A program made the translations under genes and the position numbers. Positions 20,334 to 28,602 of a stretch of DNA of 64,000 bases are shown piece by piece. Below the pieces are notes generated by a model, which saw only the letters and a list, made by a program, of their open reading frames with translations, made no database searches and was not told the origin of the DNA. Positions within the stretch are counted from its first letter, which is position 1, and each line of letters opens with the position of its first letter. This stretch comes from Bacillus sp. HNG (GTDB lineage: Bacteria; Bacillota; Bacilli; Bacillales; Bacillaceae_L): contig NZ_QUQV01000001.1 of NCBI RefSeq assembly GCF_003400205.1, positions 310,001 through 374,000 of the forward strand, written 5' to 3'.

Positions 20334-20477
20334 ATGGGTGAAAAAAATACATTCAAGGATATTAGAGCAAATGGTGGACAAAGCACCGGAAGTCAACCAC
20401 AACCACTGAGTGGTTCGAAAAAAGTAAAAAACCGCAACCATTCAAGACAAAATAATAACCCTGGACACGATATGTAA
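20334..20477 (+). CDS. sspP: Small acid-soluble spore protein P
   Basis: 47 residues: [20 protein letters not shown], then [20 protein letters not shown] and a GHDM end. This is the SspP (CotL) pattern, a minor forespore protein. The ATG at 20334 follows GGGAGGG. It is followed by its own terminator, and lies in the same direction as sspO with an opposite-strand gene between them. Confidence 0.9.
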   Translation: MGEKNTFKDIRANGGQSTGSQPQPLSGSKKVKNRNHSRQNNNPGHDM

Positions 20478-20491
20478 AGATATATCATGAT

Positions 20492-20518
20492 AAAAAGCCG
20501 CACTACTAGCGGCTTTTT
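20492..20518. terminator. Bidirectional terminator between sspP and selA
   Basis: Perfect 10-bp stem AAAAAGCCGC / GCGGCTTTTT with a 7-base loop; it overlaps the selA stop codon. Confidence 0.85.
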
Positions 20519-21917
20519 ATTCTATCAATGTAAAAGCTTTTACAATTTCATTCATTTCCTCTTTTTCAATGGTTCGAAAGTCAAGGACGACTTCGTTATT
20601 TTTAATCCGTACAATGATTGGTGTAGAGTGCTGACGTAACTTTACTGCGATATCCTCTGCTGACTTTTTTGGATGTGTTATACAAACTACATGAGTTGGT
20701 ACCTCAACTCCAGGCATTGTTCCGCCACCGATTGGTGATCCTTCCTCTTTTAATTGAATGGTAAAATGATTTGTTTGTTCTAATAAACATTTCCTAAATA
20801 GATGACAGCGTTCCATGATCTCCTCTTTTGGAACAACGATGTCCCTTATTGTTGGAATTTCCGAATATCTTCCTTTCAGGTAGGAAAATAAAGTTGCTTC
20901 AAGAGCTGCATATGTCATCTTATCAACACGTAAAACCCGAGCAAGTTGATGTTTTTTTAGTTGATTAATTAATTCTTTTTTTCCAACAATAATACCTGCC
21001 TGTGGGCCACCAAGAAGCTTATCCCCACTGAATGATACAAGATCCACACCTTGTTGAAGAACTTCTTTTATGACAGGCTCATCCCCAATTCCATGCTGTT
21101 TAAAATCGTATAGGACGCCACTTCCAAGATCTTCATAAATAACAAGATTGTCTTTTTCTTTTTTCAGTCTGACCAATTCTGAAACCTCAATTGTTTTTGT
21201 AAAACCAATCGTCTTAAAATTACTTGTGTGTACCTTAAGAATCATGGCTGTTTCCTCAGTTATCGCATTCTCATAATCTTCTAGATGTGTTTTATTGGTA
21301 GTACCGACCTCAACTAGCCTAGCTCCACTTTCCTCCATAATCGCGGATATGCGAAATGCCCCACCTATTTCCACTAATTGTCCACGCGAAACAATTACCT
21401 CTTGGTTTTTAGCTAATGCACGCAAAACAATAAAGACAGCTGCTGCATTATTGTTTACCACCATCGCACTCTCGGCACCTGTTAACTCCTTAAGGAGGGA
21501 TTCCACAATTGAATGGCGTGAGCCCCGCTTCCCCTCGCTTATGTCATACTCTAAATTGGAATAGCCTTTTGAGATATCTACCACATGTTGAATCGCTTGG
21601 TCACTAAGTCTAGCTCGTCCTAAATTTGTATGTAAAACTGTTCCAGTCGCATTGATTGTTTTGGTTAAGTAATATTTTGTTCTGTTTACTAGCTCTTCTT
21701 CCCCTTCTTGGAAGATAATATCCATCATTTCTTCCTTTGATGAAATCTGTTTATCCCACTTTCCATGAATGATATCATCTCGAATCTTTGTGACTACATC
21801 CCGCAACACGCTCGTCAAATAATCCTTTTCCACTTGATGCAGAGTCAGAAATTGTTCAAAGGATGGATGGGCTTGTAGATCATGTATGGCTGGAAGTAGT
21901 TTTACTTTATTTTTCAT
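20517..21917 (-). CDS. selA: L-seryl-tRNA(Sec) selenium transferase
   Basis: PLP enzyme that turns seryl-tRNA(Sec) into selenocysteyl-tRNA(Sec) using selenophosphate. 466 residues, near the E. coli length of 463, with the N-terminal tRNA-binding domain present. The family core includes TNLGRARLS, NNAAAVFIVL, EDLGSGVL and SFSGDKLLGGPQAGIIVG, in which Lys300 matches the PLP lysine. The ATG at 21917 follows GGAGG. The usual partners selB, selD and selC are not in the window; sspP and cotM stand on either side. It appears intact and is probably functional if the other genes exist elsewhere. Confidence 0.93.
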   Translation of the reverse strand: MKNKVKLLPAIHDLQAHPSFEQFLTLHQVEKDYLTSVLRDVVTKIRDDIIHGKWDKQISSKEEMMDIIFQEGEEELVNRTKYYLTKTINATGTVLHTNLGRARLSDQAIQHVVDISKGYSNLEYDISEGKRGSRHSIVESLLKELTGAESAMVVNNNAAAVFIVLRALAKNQEVIVSRGQLVEIGGAFRISAIMEESGARLVEVGTTNKTHLEDYENAITEETAMILKVHTSNFKTIGFTKTIEVSELVRLKKEKDNLVIYEDLGSGVLYDFKQHGIGDEPVIKEVLQQGVDLVSFSGDKLLGGPQAGIIVGKKELINQLKKHQLARVLRVDKMTYAALEATLFSYLKGRYSEIPTIRDIVVPKEEIMERCHLFRKCLLEQTNHFTIQLKEEGSPIGGGTMPGVEVPTHVVCITHPKKSAEDIAVKLRQHSTPIIVRIKNNEVVLDFRTIEKEEMNEIVKAFTLIE

Positions 21918-22070
21918 GCCGATTCCTCCACATAAACTTACATATGTATGTCTATTCTTACATAATTTCAGTTGACATTCCAACAGTTTGTACCTTTTCT
22001 ATGTTTTCATTATCACGAACAGCCTTCCTCTTGAATACCTTAAATATAGAATGACATGGAGGTTCATAAC

Positions 22071-22466
22071 ATGAATAATTTCGATGATTCAAATCCTCTC
22101 TCCATAAATGGATTAGAGGACTGGATGAAACAATTCCTCGAAGACCCGTACCTTTTAGACGATTATCAATTTCGAATTGATTTGTTTGAAACACAAAATG
22201 AATACATTATTGAGGCTGAATTATCAGGATATCAGCCCGAGCAAATCCAGCTACATGTCAAAAACGATTCCATCCTTATCAAGGTGACAGATTGCGAAAA
22301 ACCTCCAAATGATACACTTTTAACCGAAAGAATTGTTACCCTTCCTTTCGAATTAGAAAAAAAGAAAATAGAAGCGCTATTTCGAAATGAAATTCTTGAA
22401 ATATACATCAAAAAAAATAGCAAACGTAAAAAGAAGAAAAGCAAAATCAAAATAAAAGTCCTGTAA
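22071..22466 (+). CDS. cotM: Spore coat protein CotM (small heat-shock fold)
   Basis: 131 residues with an alpha-crystallin/Hsp20 domain at about 35-115: YQFRIDLFETQNEYIIEAEL, GYQPEQIQLHVKNDSI and the I-x-I-like end IEALFRNEILEIYIKK, then a lysine-rich tail. The length matches B. subtilis CotM (130), and the place near sspP, yneK and ccdA also matches, so a coat protein is more likely than a general chaperone. The ATG at 22071 follows GGAGG with 8 bases between. No clear SigK promoter was found. Confidence 0.8.
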   Translation: MNNFDDSNPLSINGLEDWMKQFLEDPYLLDDYQFRIDLFETQNEYIIEAELSGYQPEQIQLHVKNDSILIKVTDCEKPPNDTLLTERIVTLPFELEKKKIEALFRNEILEIYIKKNSKRKKKKSKIKIKVL

Positions 22467-22481
22467 AAAGCTACAGGACTC
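22457..22481. terminator. Bidirectional terminator between cotM and the SpoIID-like gene
   Basis: Stem AGTCCTGTA / TACAGGACT with a 6-base loop; it overlaps the cotM stop codon. Confidence 0.75.
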
Positions 22482-22483
22482 TT

Positions 22484-23749
22484 TTAATTTGAAACTTTTT
22501 CAAAATTTATGATCGTTGTTCCGGGAAAATAAAATTGGATAATGTCTACATATTTTTTCCCTTTATTCCCCATAATACTTGCTCCCCATTGACTCATCCC
22601 AATACCATGTCCATACCCTCTCCCCTTCATCACATATTTAGCATTATCAGAATCAAGTGAGTCAATATAATAGCTTTTAAAAATGGTACCGCCTATCATG
22701 GGTCGAATTCGATTTAAATTCACATCTTCAAGCGTAACCTTTCCTAAAAGAACTGTTCCATCAATTAATCTTTGTAAAAATTCAACTTCAATTGATCCTG
22801 TCTTAGAGCGACTCGATTGATAAGTTTCTGGATTTACTTCGAATTTAGGAATTGAGAGAATCTTAATATCTCCCGGGAAGCCTTGTCGATTTATAGATCT
22901 TTTCATGACACTTGTTATTTCTTTATCCTTTTCCTGGAGTTCGTCCCATGCATCAACAGACTCCCAATCGATTTCTTCAAGGTTAATTTGCGTTTTTGAT
23001 AGTGTAAATCCCCACGGATGTATTGGGTCAAACGGATCTTCTTTGATTGGATAAAATGACCTACTGTCTCCTCCCCATACATTTTTATTATTCTCTGTCA
23101 TTCCACCATTACTAGCCGAATAAAAGGCATCAATCAACTTATTTTTATATGTAATCACTTGACCCTTTGTAGCCTCAACTGCTTTTGTTGTTCGTGCATT
23201 CCACGCATATCCACCATACACCTGATAGAAAGTTGTGTCGTCCATTTCTTCTTTTATATGGGATACAGCATACGTTCTTGCAGCCAGTGCCTGCGCCTTT
23301 AGTGCCTCGATATTCCAAGAGGGAAACACCTCTAGTGGAACGACTCCTTTTAAATAGTCTTCTAACGGAAGTTGATTAACCGGACGTACAAAATGGTTAT
23401 TCTCTACTTGAAACTCCATTGCACCTAGGTATGGGCGTTCGTCGATATAAACACGATGATTTTCGTTATAGCTGCGAGGGATTAAAACAAAGCTGCTATC
23501 TACCTGTTGGTTGACTTCTCCTCCTTTTAGATGGAGATTCCCATTTTTTATATATAACCGGTAGTTCACTCCTTCTTGCAATGATAGGGTAGGATCCAAA
23601 GTGAAATATTCTCCCTTAATTTTCATCTGAACCTCTTGTGCATTCCCTACAAAATTTTCGAGTCGAACACGCACTAGTTCTTCTGCATCACCATGTGATA
23701 AATCGATTGTAAAAATAAGTATACACGTAAAAAATAGAATCTTTTTCAT
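22484..23749 (-). CDS. SpoIID/LytB-domain protein
   Basis: 421 residues with an N-terminal signal segment (MKKILFFTCILIFTIDL), so it is probably exported. The SpoIID domain shows YLKGVVPLEVFPSWNIEALK, QALAARTYAVSH, YSASNGGMTENNK and the end motif GRGYGHGIGMSQWGASIMG. SpoIID itself cuts glycan chains as a lytic transglycosylase during engulfment; LytB-type relatives modify amidases. It is not at the usual spoIID locus, so it is a paralogue of unknown exact role. The ATG at 23749 was chosen because it begins a signal peptide; an upstream GTG adds seven residues. Confidence 0.85.
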   Translation of the reverse strand: MKKILFFTCILIFTIDLSHGDAEELVRVRLENFVGNAQEVQMKIKGEYFTLDPTLSLQEGVNYRLYIKNGNLHLKGGEVNQQVDSSFVLIPRSYNENHRVYIDERPYLGAMEFQVENNHFVRPVNQLPLEDYLKGVVPLEVFPSWNIEALKAQALAARTYAVSHIKEEMDDTTFYQVYGGYAWNARTTKAVEATKGQVITYKNKLIDAFYSASNGGMTENNKNVWGGDSRSFYPIKEDPFDPIHPWGFTLSKTQINLEEIDWESVDAWDELQEKDKEITSVMKRSINRQGFPGDIKILSIPKFEVNPETYQSSRSKTGSIEVEFLQRLIDGTVLLGKVTLEDVNLNRIRPMIGGTIFKSYYIDSLDSDNAKYVMKGRGYGHGIGMSQWGASIMGNKGKKYVDIIQFYFPGTTIINFEKVSN

Positions 23750-23871
23750 ATCCGTATCATGCCCATACACTCAAAAATATATGATGTTCTATTTTTGATA
23801 TAATTTTACCTTTTCCTGTTACCAAACGATTGAAGAATAAGGTATAATGAACCAATGAGGTGAACAATTTC

Positions 23872-24303
23872 ATGCAGCAATTATCTGGATGGTTTTTATG
23901 GTTTATTTTAATATGGGTAGTCTTTTTTATTACAATTCTTGCAATTGGCGGCTTTTTTATGTTTCGAAAGTTTTTAAAGAAACTTCCAAAAGAAGATGGA
24001 ATGTCAGATTTAGATTGGCAGGATTATTACATAGAACAAACGCTTCATATGTGGTCAAGCGATCAGAAGGCATTATTAGAAGATTTAGTAAAGCCAGTTC
24101 CAGAGCTCTTTCGTGATGTGGCTAGACAAAAAATCGCTGGGAAGATAGGCGAACTTGCATTAGCCGAAAAAGCAAAACAAATTACACAGGATTTAGTTGT
24201 TCGAGGATATATCATAGCCACACCAAAACGTGACCATAAGTTCTTATTAAAAACATTAAAGGAAAAGCAAATAGATGTGACACCATATAATGATCTATTT
24301 TAA
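23872..24303 (+). CDS. yneK: YneK, DUF2621 family membrane protein
   Basis: 143 residues. One membrane segment at about 7-30 (FLWFILIWVVFFITILAIGG) is followed by a cytoplasm- or outside-facing helical domain with MSDLDWQDYYIEQTLHMW. Length and place, between cotM and the ccd genes, match yneK of B. subtilis. Its function is unknown. The ATG at 23872 has GAGGTGA 8 bases ahead. Repeat R1 copy A begins directly at the stop codon. Confidence 0.82.
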   Translation: MQQLSGWFLWFILIWVVFFITILAIGGFFMFRKFLKKLPKEDGMSDLDWQDYYIEQTLHMWSSDQKALLEDLVKPVPELFRDVARQKIAGKIGELALAEKAKQITQDLVVRGYIIATPKRDHKFLLKTLKEKQIDVTPYNDLF

Positions 24304-24492
24304 CATTATTCATCGGGGTTGAAACCCCGACTGAATAATGTTAAAGCCTCCGGCGGATGCCACGATTTTTCAAAGGAAATTTTTCGAGTCGTAAGATCAA
24401 AGACTAAGAACGCCACATCCTGTGGCAACGTCTTTGTGACCCACCTCGTGTGGGCCTAAAAAATCGGGCACAAATATGCCAAGGCGCATTTA
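24301..24492 (+). repeat. Dispersed structured repeat R1, copy A
   Basis: Begins with an inverted repeat (TAACATTATTCA ... TGAATAATGTTA around a TCGGGGTT/CCCCGA stem) and then the conserved R1 body: AGCCTCCGGCGGATGCC, ACGATTTTTC, CGCCACATCCTGTGGC, CCCACCTCGTG and GCCAAGGCGCATTT. The body matches copy B in reverse orientation with very few differences. It lies after yneK and ahead of the terminator at 24496. Confidence 0.85.
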
Positions 24493-24495
24493 ATT

Positions 24496-24520
24496 AACTC
24501 GGCATATAAAATGCCGAGTT
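24496..24520. terminator. Terminator between yneK and ccdC
   Basis: 10-bp stem AACTCGGCAT / ATGCCGAGTT with a T-run on the plus strand. Confidence 0.85.
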
Positions 24521-24523
24521 TTT

Positions 24524-24979
24524 TTAAAGCTCTGAAGCAAGTCTTTTATACTTTACATACATTGCAATTCGCCATGGGACAATCATAGAAAATGCTAGAA
24601 TCCAGAACATCCCACTTAATGCCCCAAAATCAATCGTTGTACTTAATACAGATTTTAAAATAATCCGAACTACTAATAAACCTACTAAAATATAAACAAA
24701 TGCTTTAGAACGTTTCATATAGATATCATTATCTCTAATTTCAAACGATGATGTTTTTATTAAAAGAATAGAAAAAAGCATCCCAACGACGACAGCCTCT
24801 AAAATTTCAAGTGGAGTAACACGAAACATTGGAACTATAAACATAAGTGCTCCAGTGCTCATAAAAACAGGTGGCAAAATAATTTTTTTCACAGACGCAG
24901 GTTTTTGAGAAGATTTTGTTCTTAAAAAGGTTACGAAGATTGCCATCATAATCGCGACAATTGAAGATGCAATAACCAA
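24524..24979 (-). CDS. ccdC: CcdC family membrane protein (YneJ)
   Basis: 151 residues with about four membrane segments and the family sequence KKIILPPVFMSTGALMFIVP, then MFRVTPLEILEAV. In B. subtilis the gene (yneJ, ccdC) lies beside ccdA and yneI; deletion of ccdA, not ccdC, blocks cytochrome c maturation, so its role is uncertain. I prefer the TTG at 24979, which has AAAGGA 8 bases ahead, over the TTG at 25024, which has no ribosome binding site and would add 15 residues. Confidence 0.82.
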   Translation of the reverse strand: MVIASSIVAIMMAIFVTFLRTKSSQKPASVKKIILPPVFMSTGALMFIVPMFRVTPLEILEAVVVGMLFSILLIKTSSFEIRDNDIYMKRSKAFVYILVGLLVVRIILKSVLSTTIDFGALSGMFWILAFSMIVPWRIAMYVKYKRLASEL

Positions 24980-25027
24980 ATAAATCAGTCCTTTTAGTAA
25001 TCGTAAATTGTTTGGTATAGCCAAATG

Positions 25028-25061
25028 AAACCCATTTAAGACAACATTCTTAAATGGGTTT
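25028..25061 (-). terminator. Hairpin between yneI and ccdC
   Basis: 13-bp perfect stem AAACCCATTTAAG / CTTAAATGGGTTT with an 8-base loop. The T-run after it is short (TTTCATTT), so it may weaken rather than stop read-through into ccdC. Confidence 0.55.
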
Positions 25062-25065
25062 ACAC

Positions 25066-25425
25066 TTAATTTAACACTCTATTAATGGCTTCAACAACTC
25101 TGCTTTCATCGAAAGGTTTTACAATATAATCCTTCGCTCCAGCTGAGATTGCATCCGCGACCATTTTTTGCTGCCCCATAGCAGAGCACATGATAATTCG
25201 AGCCTTTGGGTCAAATTCTTTAATCATTTTAACAGCTTCAATGCCATTCATTTCAGGCATTGTTATGTCCATTGTCACAAGATCGGGTTTTGTCTCTTTG
25301 TATTTTTCAACAGCTTCAAGACCGTTCTCAGCCTCCGAAACCACTTCATGATCCGCTTTAACTAATATGTCTGTGAGCGTAAGTCTCATAAATTTCGCAT
25401 CATCAACTACTAAGATTCTAGCCAC
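25066..25425 (-). CDS. yneI: Single-domain response regulator YneI (CcdB)
   Basis: 119 residues, a CheY-like receiver with no output domain. Asp8 and Asp9 (VVDD), the phosphorylation site Asp53 (LVTMDITMPEMNG), Ser/Thr near 83 (IMCSAMGQ) and Lys at about 105 (YIVKPF) are all present. The GTG at 25425 was chosen because AAGGAGG lies 9 bases ahead and the product then starts MARILVVDD. It lies between ccdA and ccdC as in B. subtilis. The cognate kinase is unknown. Confidence 0.88.
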   Translation of the reverse strand: MARILVVDDAKFMRLTLTDILVKADHEVVSEAENGLEAVEKYKETKPDLVTMDITMPEMNGIEAVKMIKEFDPKARIIMCSAMGQQKMVADAISAGAKDYIVKPFDESRVVEAINRVLN

Positions 25426-25469
25426 TGTACTGGTCCTCCTTGAAAACACTTATCTGGTAACTTATTCGA

Positions 25470-26177
25470 CTAAAAACCCGTAAATCCTCCAAAGAGTGCA
25501 GTCGCATATGCAATTATTTTTGTCATCCAGTCAAAATACAGTATAACTCCCATAATAATCATTGCATATCCACCAATTTTTACTATTTTTAAACTGTTTC
25601 TTCGAATCCATTGTAATCGACCAATAAAAAATGAAAGGATAAGAAATGGAATTGAGAATCCTAATGAATACATGACCATATAAAGCATTGCAGAATCTGG
25701 ATTTGTTCCCGCAAGTGCGATAACAGACATTAAAATAGGTCCCATACACGGTGTCCAGCCTGCAGCAAATGCCATTCCGATAAACACGGACCCGACATAT
25801 CCTGCTGGACGATGTTTGAATTCAATTTTGCGATCCTTCATTAAAAACTTTGGTTTAATAATACCAAGTACAAAAAGACCAAAGAAAATAATGAAAATGG
25901 CTCCAATTTGACGAATCAAGTCTTTATAATCACTAAATATTTGACCGACGAAAGTTGTTCCAAAGCCAAGCATCACAAAAATAATCGAAAAACCAACTAA
26001 AAAGAAAATTGTATGTAAAATACTCCGTTTTTGCAGCATTGCATTTTCTGATTTTAATTCGCTAACAGATGCTCCTGTTATATACGATAAAAATGCTGGA
26101 TATAACGGTAAACAACAAGGTGAGATAAAGGATAAGAATCCGGCACCAAAAGCAAGGAACACGTTAACATCTGCCAT
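25470..26177 (-). CDS. ccdA: Cytochrome c biogenesis protein CcdA
   Basis: Moves reducing power from cytoplasmic thioredoxin across the membrane to extracytoplasmic thiol-disulfide proteins, serving cytochrome c maturation and spore cortex synthesis. 235 residues, the B. subtilis length, with six membrane segments and the redox cysteines in [13 protein letters not shown] and WTPCMGPI. The ATG at 26177 has GGGGG 8 bases ahead. Repeat R1 copy B starts about 15 bases upstream, so the mRNA leader probably contains it. yneN (16064) encodes a likely thiol partner. Confidence 0.95.
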   Translation of the reverse strand: MADVNVFLAFGAGFLSFISPCCLPLYPAFLSYITGASVSELKSENAMLQKRSILHTIFFLVGFSIIFVMLGFGTTFVGQIFSDYKDLIRQIGAIFIIFFGLFVLGIIKPKFLMKDRKIEFKHRPAGYVGSVFIGMAFAAGWTPCMGPILMSVIALAGTNPDSAMLYMVMYSLGFSIPFLILSFFIGRLQWIRRNSLKIVKIGGYAMIIMGVILYFDWMTKIIAYATALFGGFTGF

Positions 26178-26192
26178 TTTAACAACCCCCAT

Positions 26193-26358
26193 AATCAAAT
26201 GCGCCTTGGCGTATTTGCGCCCGATTTTTTAGGCCCACGAGGTGGGTCACAAAGACGTTGCCACAGGATGTGGCGTTCTTAGTCTTTGATCTTACGACTC
26301 AAAAAGTTTCCTCTGAAAAATCGTGGCATCCGCCGGAGGCTTTAACTTTATTCAGTCT
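26193..26358 (-). repeat. Dispersed structured repeat R1, copy B (ahead of ccdA)
   Basis: Plus strand begins AATCAAATGCGCCTTGGCG and ends CATCCGCCGGAGGCTTTAAC. Internal hairpins are GCCACA-GGA-TGTGGC within CAAAGAC ... GTCTTTG, and GGCCCAC-GAG-GTGGGTC; the outer arms GATTTTTT and AAAAATC can pair, closing a multibranch fold. It is the reverse complement of copy A, so A and B flank ccdC-yneI-ccdA as inverted repeats. Confidence 0.85.
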
Positions 26359-26633
26359 TTGTTTGAACTACAATACAAAGTGTTTAATCTTTTTACATCG
26401 TTATCCCACTTAAGAAAATAGAGACCTCAACTGAATAAAATAATGTTCATTACCATTCTAGCAAAAATACATTCGTATTCATAATTTTTAATATGAACGT
26501 TTTGTGTCTTTCCACTATTCGAAAGTTGAATATATTTCCAAAAAAGTTTTATTACCTAATTACCATTATATGTTATACTATAATATAACTTGTCCATAAC
26601 GAACCTTAAAAACAAAAGAAGGGGTTTTACCTT

Positions 26634-26807
26634 GTGTCTAAAGAACAACTTCTCCTTAAAATTGAACAAAAGAGAACCGAACTGGTTGAGATTGTCTTGA
26701 AACACGGTTTTACCGCTACGGTCACCATTAAAGTTAGTCAAGATTTAGATCATCTTTTAAATCAATATAATACAGGAAGAACAAAGAAAAGCCTCTCTAA
26801 TTCATGA
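26634..26807 (+). CDS. ynzD: Spo0E-like regulatory protein (YnzD type)
   Basis: 57 residues. A helix with LLLKIEQKRTELVEIVLKHG is followed by the family signature SQDLDHLLNQYN (consensus SxxLD), as in Spo0E-like phosphatases that remove phosphate from Spo0A~P and so delay sporulation. B. subtilis has ynzD of this family between yneF and ccdA, and this gene lies in the same interval. The GTG at 26634 follows GAAGGGG by 9 bases. It ends inside a strong terminator. Confidence 0.82.
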   Translation: MSKEQLLLKIEQKRTELVEIVLKHGFTATVTIKVSQDLDHLLNQYNTGRTKKSLSNS

Positions 26808-26816
26808 GAGGCTTTT
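26787..26816. terminator. Bidirectional terminator between ynzD and the ABC exporter
   Basis: 11-bp stem AAAAGCCTCTC / GAGAGGCTTTT; it includes the ynzD stop and touches the ABC subunit stop. Confidence 0.85.
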
Positions 26817-28599
26817 TACATGACTGCTTTTCCAACATGATCTACACTACCATTCTGCAGCAAAAACATTTTGTAATATAATCCTTTTAGTGCTAATAAC
26901 TCCTGATGTGTTCCTCTTTCAACGATTTCCCCTTGATGCAATACTAAAATTAAATTAGCATCTTGAATCGTAGACAAACGATGGGCAATTGCAATTGTCG
27001 TTCTTCCCTGTCTCATTTTTTCGAGAGCCTTTTGAATTTCTTCCTCTGTTTCTGTATCGATATTTGCAGTAGCTTCATCAAGCACCAAAATCTTTGGATT
27101 GTTTACGATTGTTCGTGCAAATGCCAATAGCTGCCTTGCCCACTTGAGAAAGTTGAACCGCGTTCAACAACTTGATAATCATATCCTTCTTCTAGTTTTC
27201 TAATAAACTGATCAGCCTGAACGAATTTAGCGGCCTCCTCAATATCCTGATCCGAAATATGCGGATTATTTAAACGAAGATTTTCCTTAATGGTACCAAC
27301 AAATAAAAATGGATCCTGAAGGACGAGACCTATTTTTTGACGAAGTTCATTATTTTCATAAGATGTAATGGAATTCCCATCTATTAATATATCTCCACGT
27401 TCAATCTCATAAAATCTCATTAATAAATTGATAATTGAACTTTTTCCACTTCCAGTGTGGCCAACAAGTGCAACCGTTTCTCCTTTTTTTGCCGTAAAGG
27501 AGATATTTTTTAATACATCTCGCTTTCCATCATATGAAAAGCTAACATTTTTAAATTCAATTTCACCCTTTATAATCGATGGGTTCTCATTTCCAATCGT
27601 TTGAGGTGCTAACTCATCATGATCAAGAAGTTCGAATACCCGCTGTGAAGCAACCACTGCCTGCTGCAGGAGCGATAAACGCATCATCATATGGTTAACT
27701 GGCTCGAAAAATCGTTCAAGATAATTCACAAACGCATAAAGGACACCTATTTCAATCGGACTCTCCAGTGCAGAGATTCCAAAAAAGCTTAATACCAAAA
27801 TAATCGTCACGATATAAATAAAATCAACTGCTGGTCTAAGTAAAAGCCCATCAAGCTTTATATTTTTAATTCCCGCTTGATAATGGGCATCATTGATTTC
27901 AGCGAATTCACGTCGCAATCGTTTTTCCTGACGGAATACCTGAATGATTGCCATACCTTGAAGGGACTCATTGAGCTTAGCATTCAGTTGACTGAGTCGT
28001 TCCCTCATATCATGGTAATATTTTGAACTGAATTGACGATACGTTTGCATCAACATAAATAAAATCGGTAGTATTACCAAACAAAACAGTGCAAGTTGGA
28101 CATTTAGATAAAACATTGTTATAAAAACTCCAACTAAAAACACACCATTTTGGACAAACGTGGCAACAACCTCGACAAACATATCCTTGATTGCCTCTGT
28201 GTCATTTGTAACCCTTGATACAATACTTCCTCCTGGCGTTTTATCAAAATATTTCAACCCTAGCTTATGAACCTTTGAAAATACCTCTATTCTCATTTCA
28301 CGAATAATTTTTAAAGCGATTCCTTGAAATTTGACAAGTTGAAAATACTGAAGAATCACTTTTGAAAAATGAATAAAAAGGTAAACAGCCCCTAAATATA
28401 CTAACGGCTTAACGGGAAGATGACGTGGTGTTAAATAGTCATCAATAAAAATTTTTATTAAAATTGGCCCAATAATGTCCAAAAGGGTAGCAAATAATAG
28501 CAAAGCAAATGCGAAAACAAATTCCTTCGTATGTGATTTTGTGTAAGAAAGGAGCCGTATTAACGTCCGCCTTTGTTCTTTTTTTGAGATTTTGTTCAT
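26816..28599 (-). pseudogene. yheH: ABC exporter subunit (YheH/BmrD type), frameshifted
   Basis: Half of a heterodimeric multidrug-type ABC exporter: six membrane segments in the first about 310 residues, then an ATPase domain with Walker A VGHTGSGKSS and Walker [12 protein letters not shown] (with the catalytic Glu). The frame breaks inside the signature motif: the first frame reads TFSSGQG then nonsense to a stop at 27103, while the second continues [15 protein letters not shown] to 26816. Inserting one base in GGGCAAGGCAG (minus strand, 27131-27141) restores SSGQ-x-QLLAFAR. Everything else looks intact, so a recent mutation or a sequencing error is likely. The partner gene lies directly upstream. 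Confidence 0.88.
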
Positions 28600-28602
28600 G
28601 CT

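Noticed and set aside
24071-24116. A second frame overlapping yneK
   Set aside because: The yneK frame has a ribosome binding site and a family match; the other is a shadow.
24301-24492. R1 as a known riboswitch
   Set aside because: It has several stems, but its conserved words do not match the riboswitch classes I know, and copy A lies after a gene rather than ahead of one.
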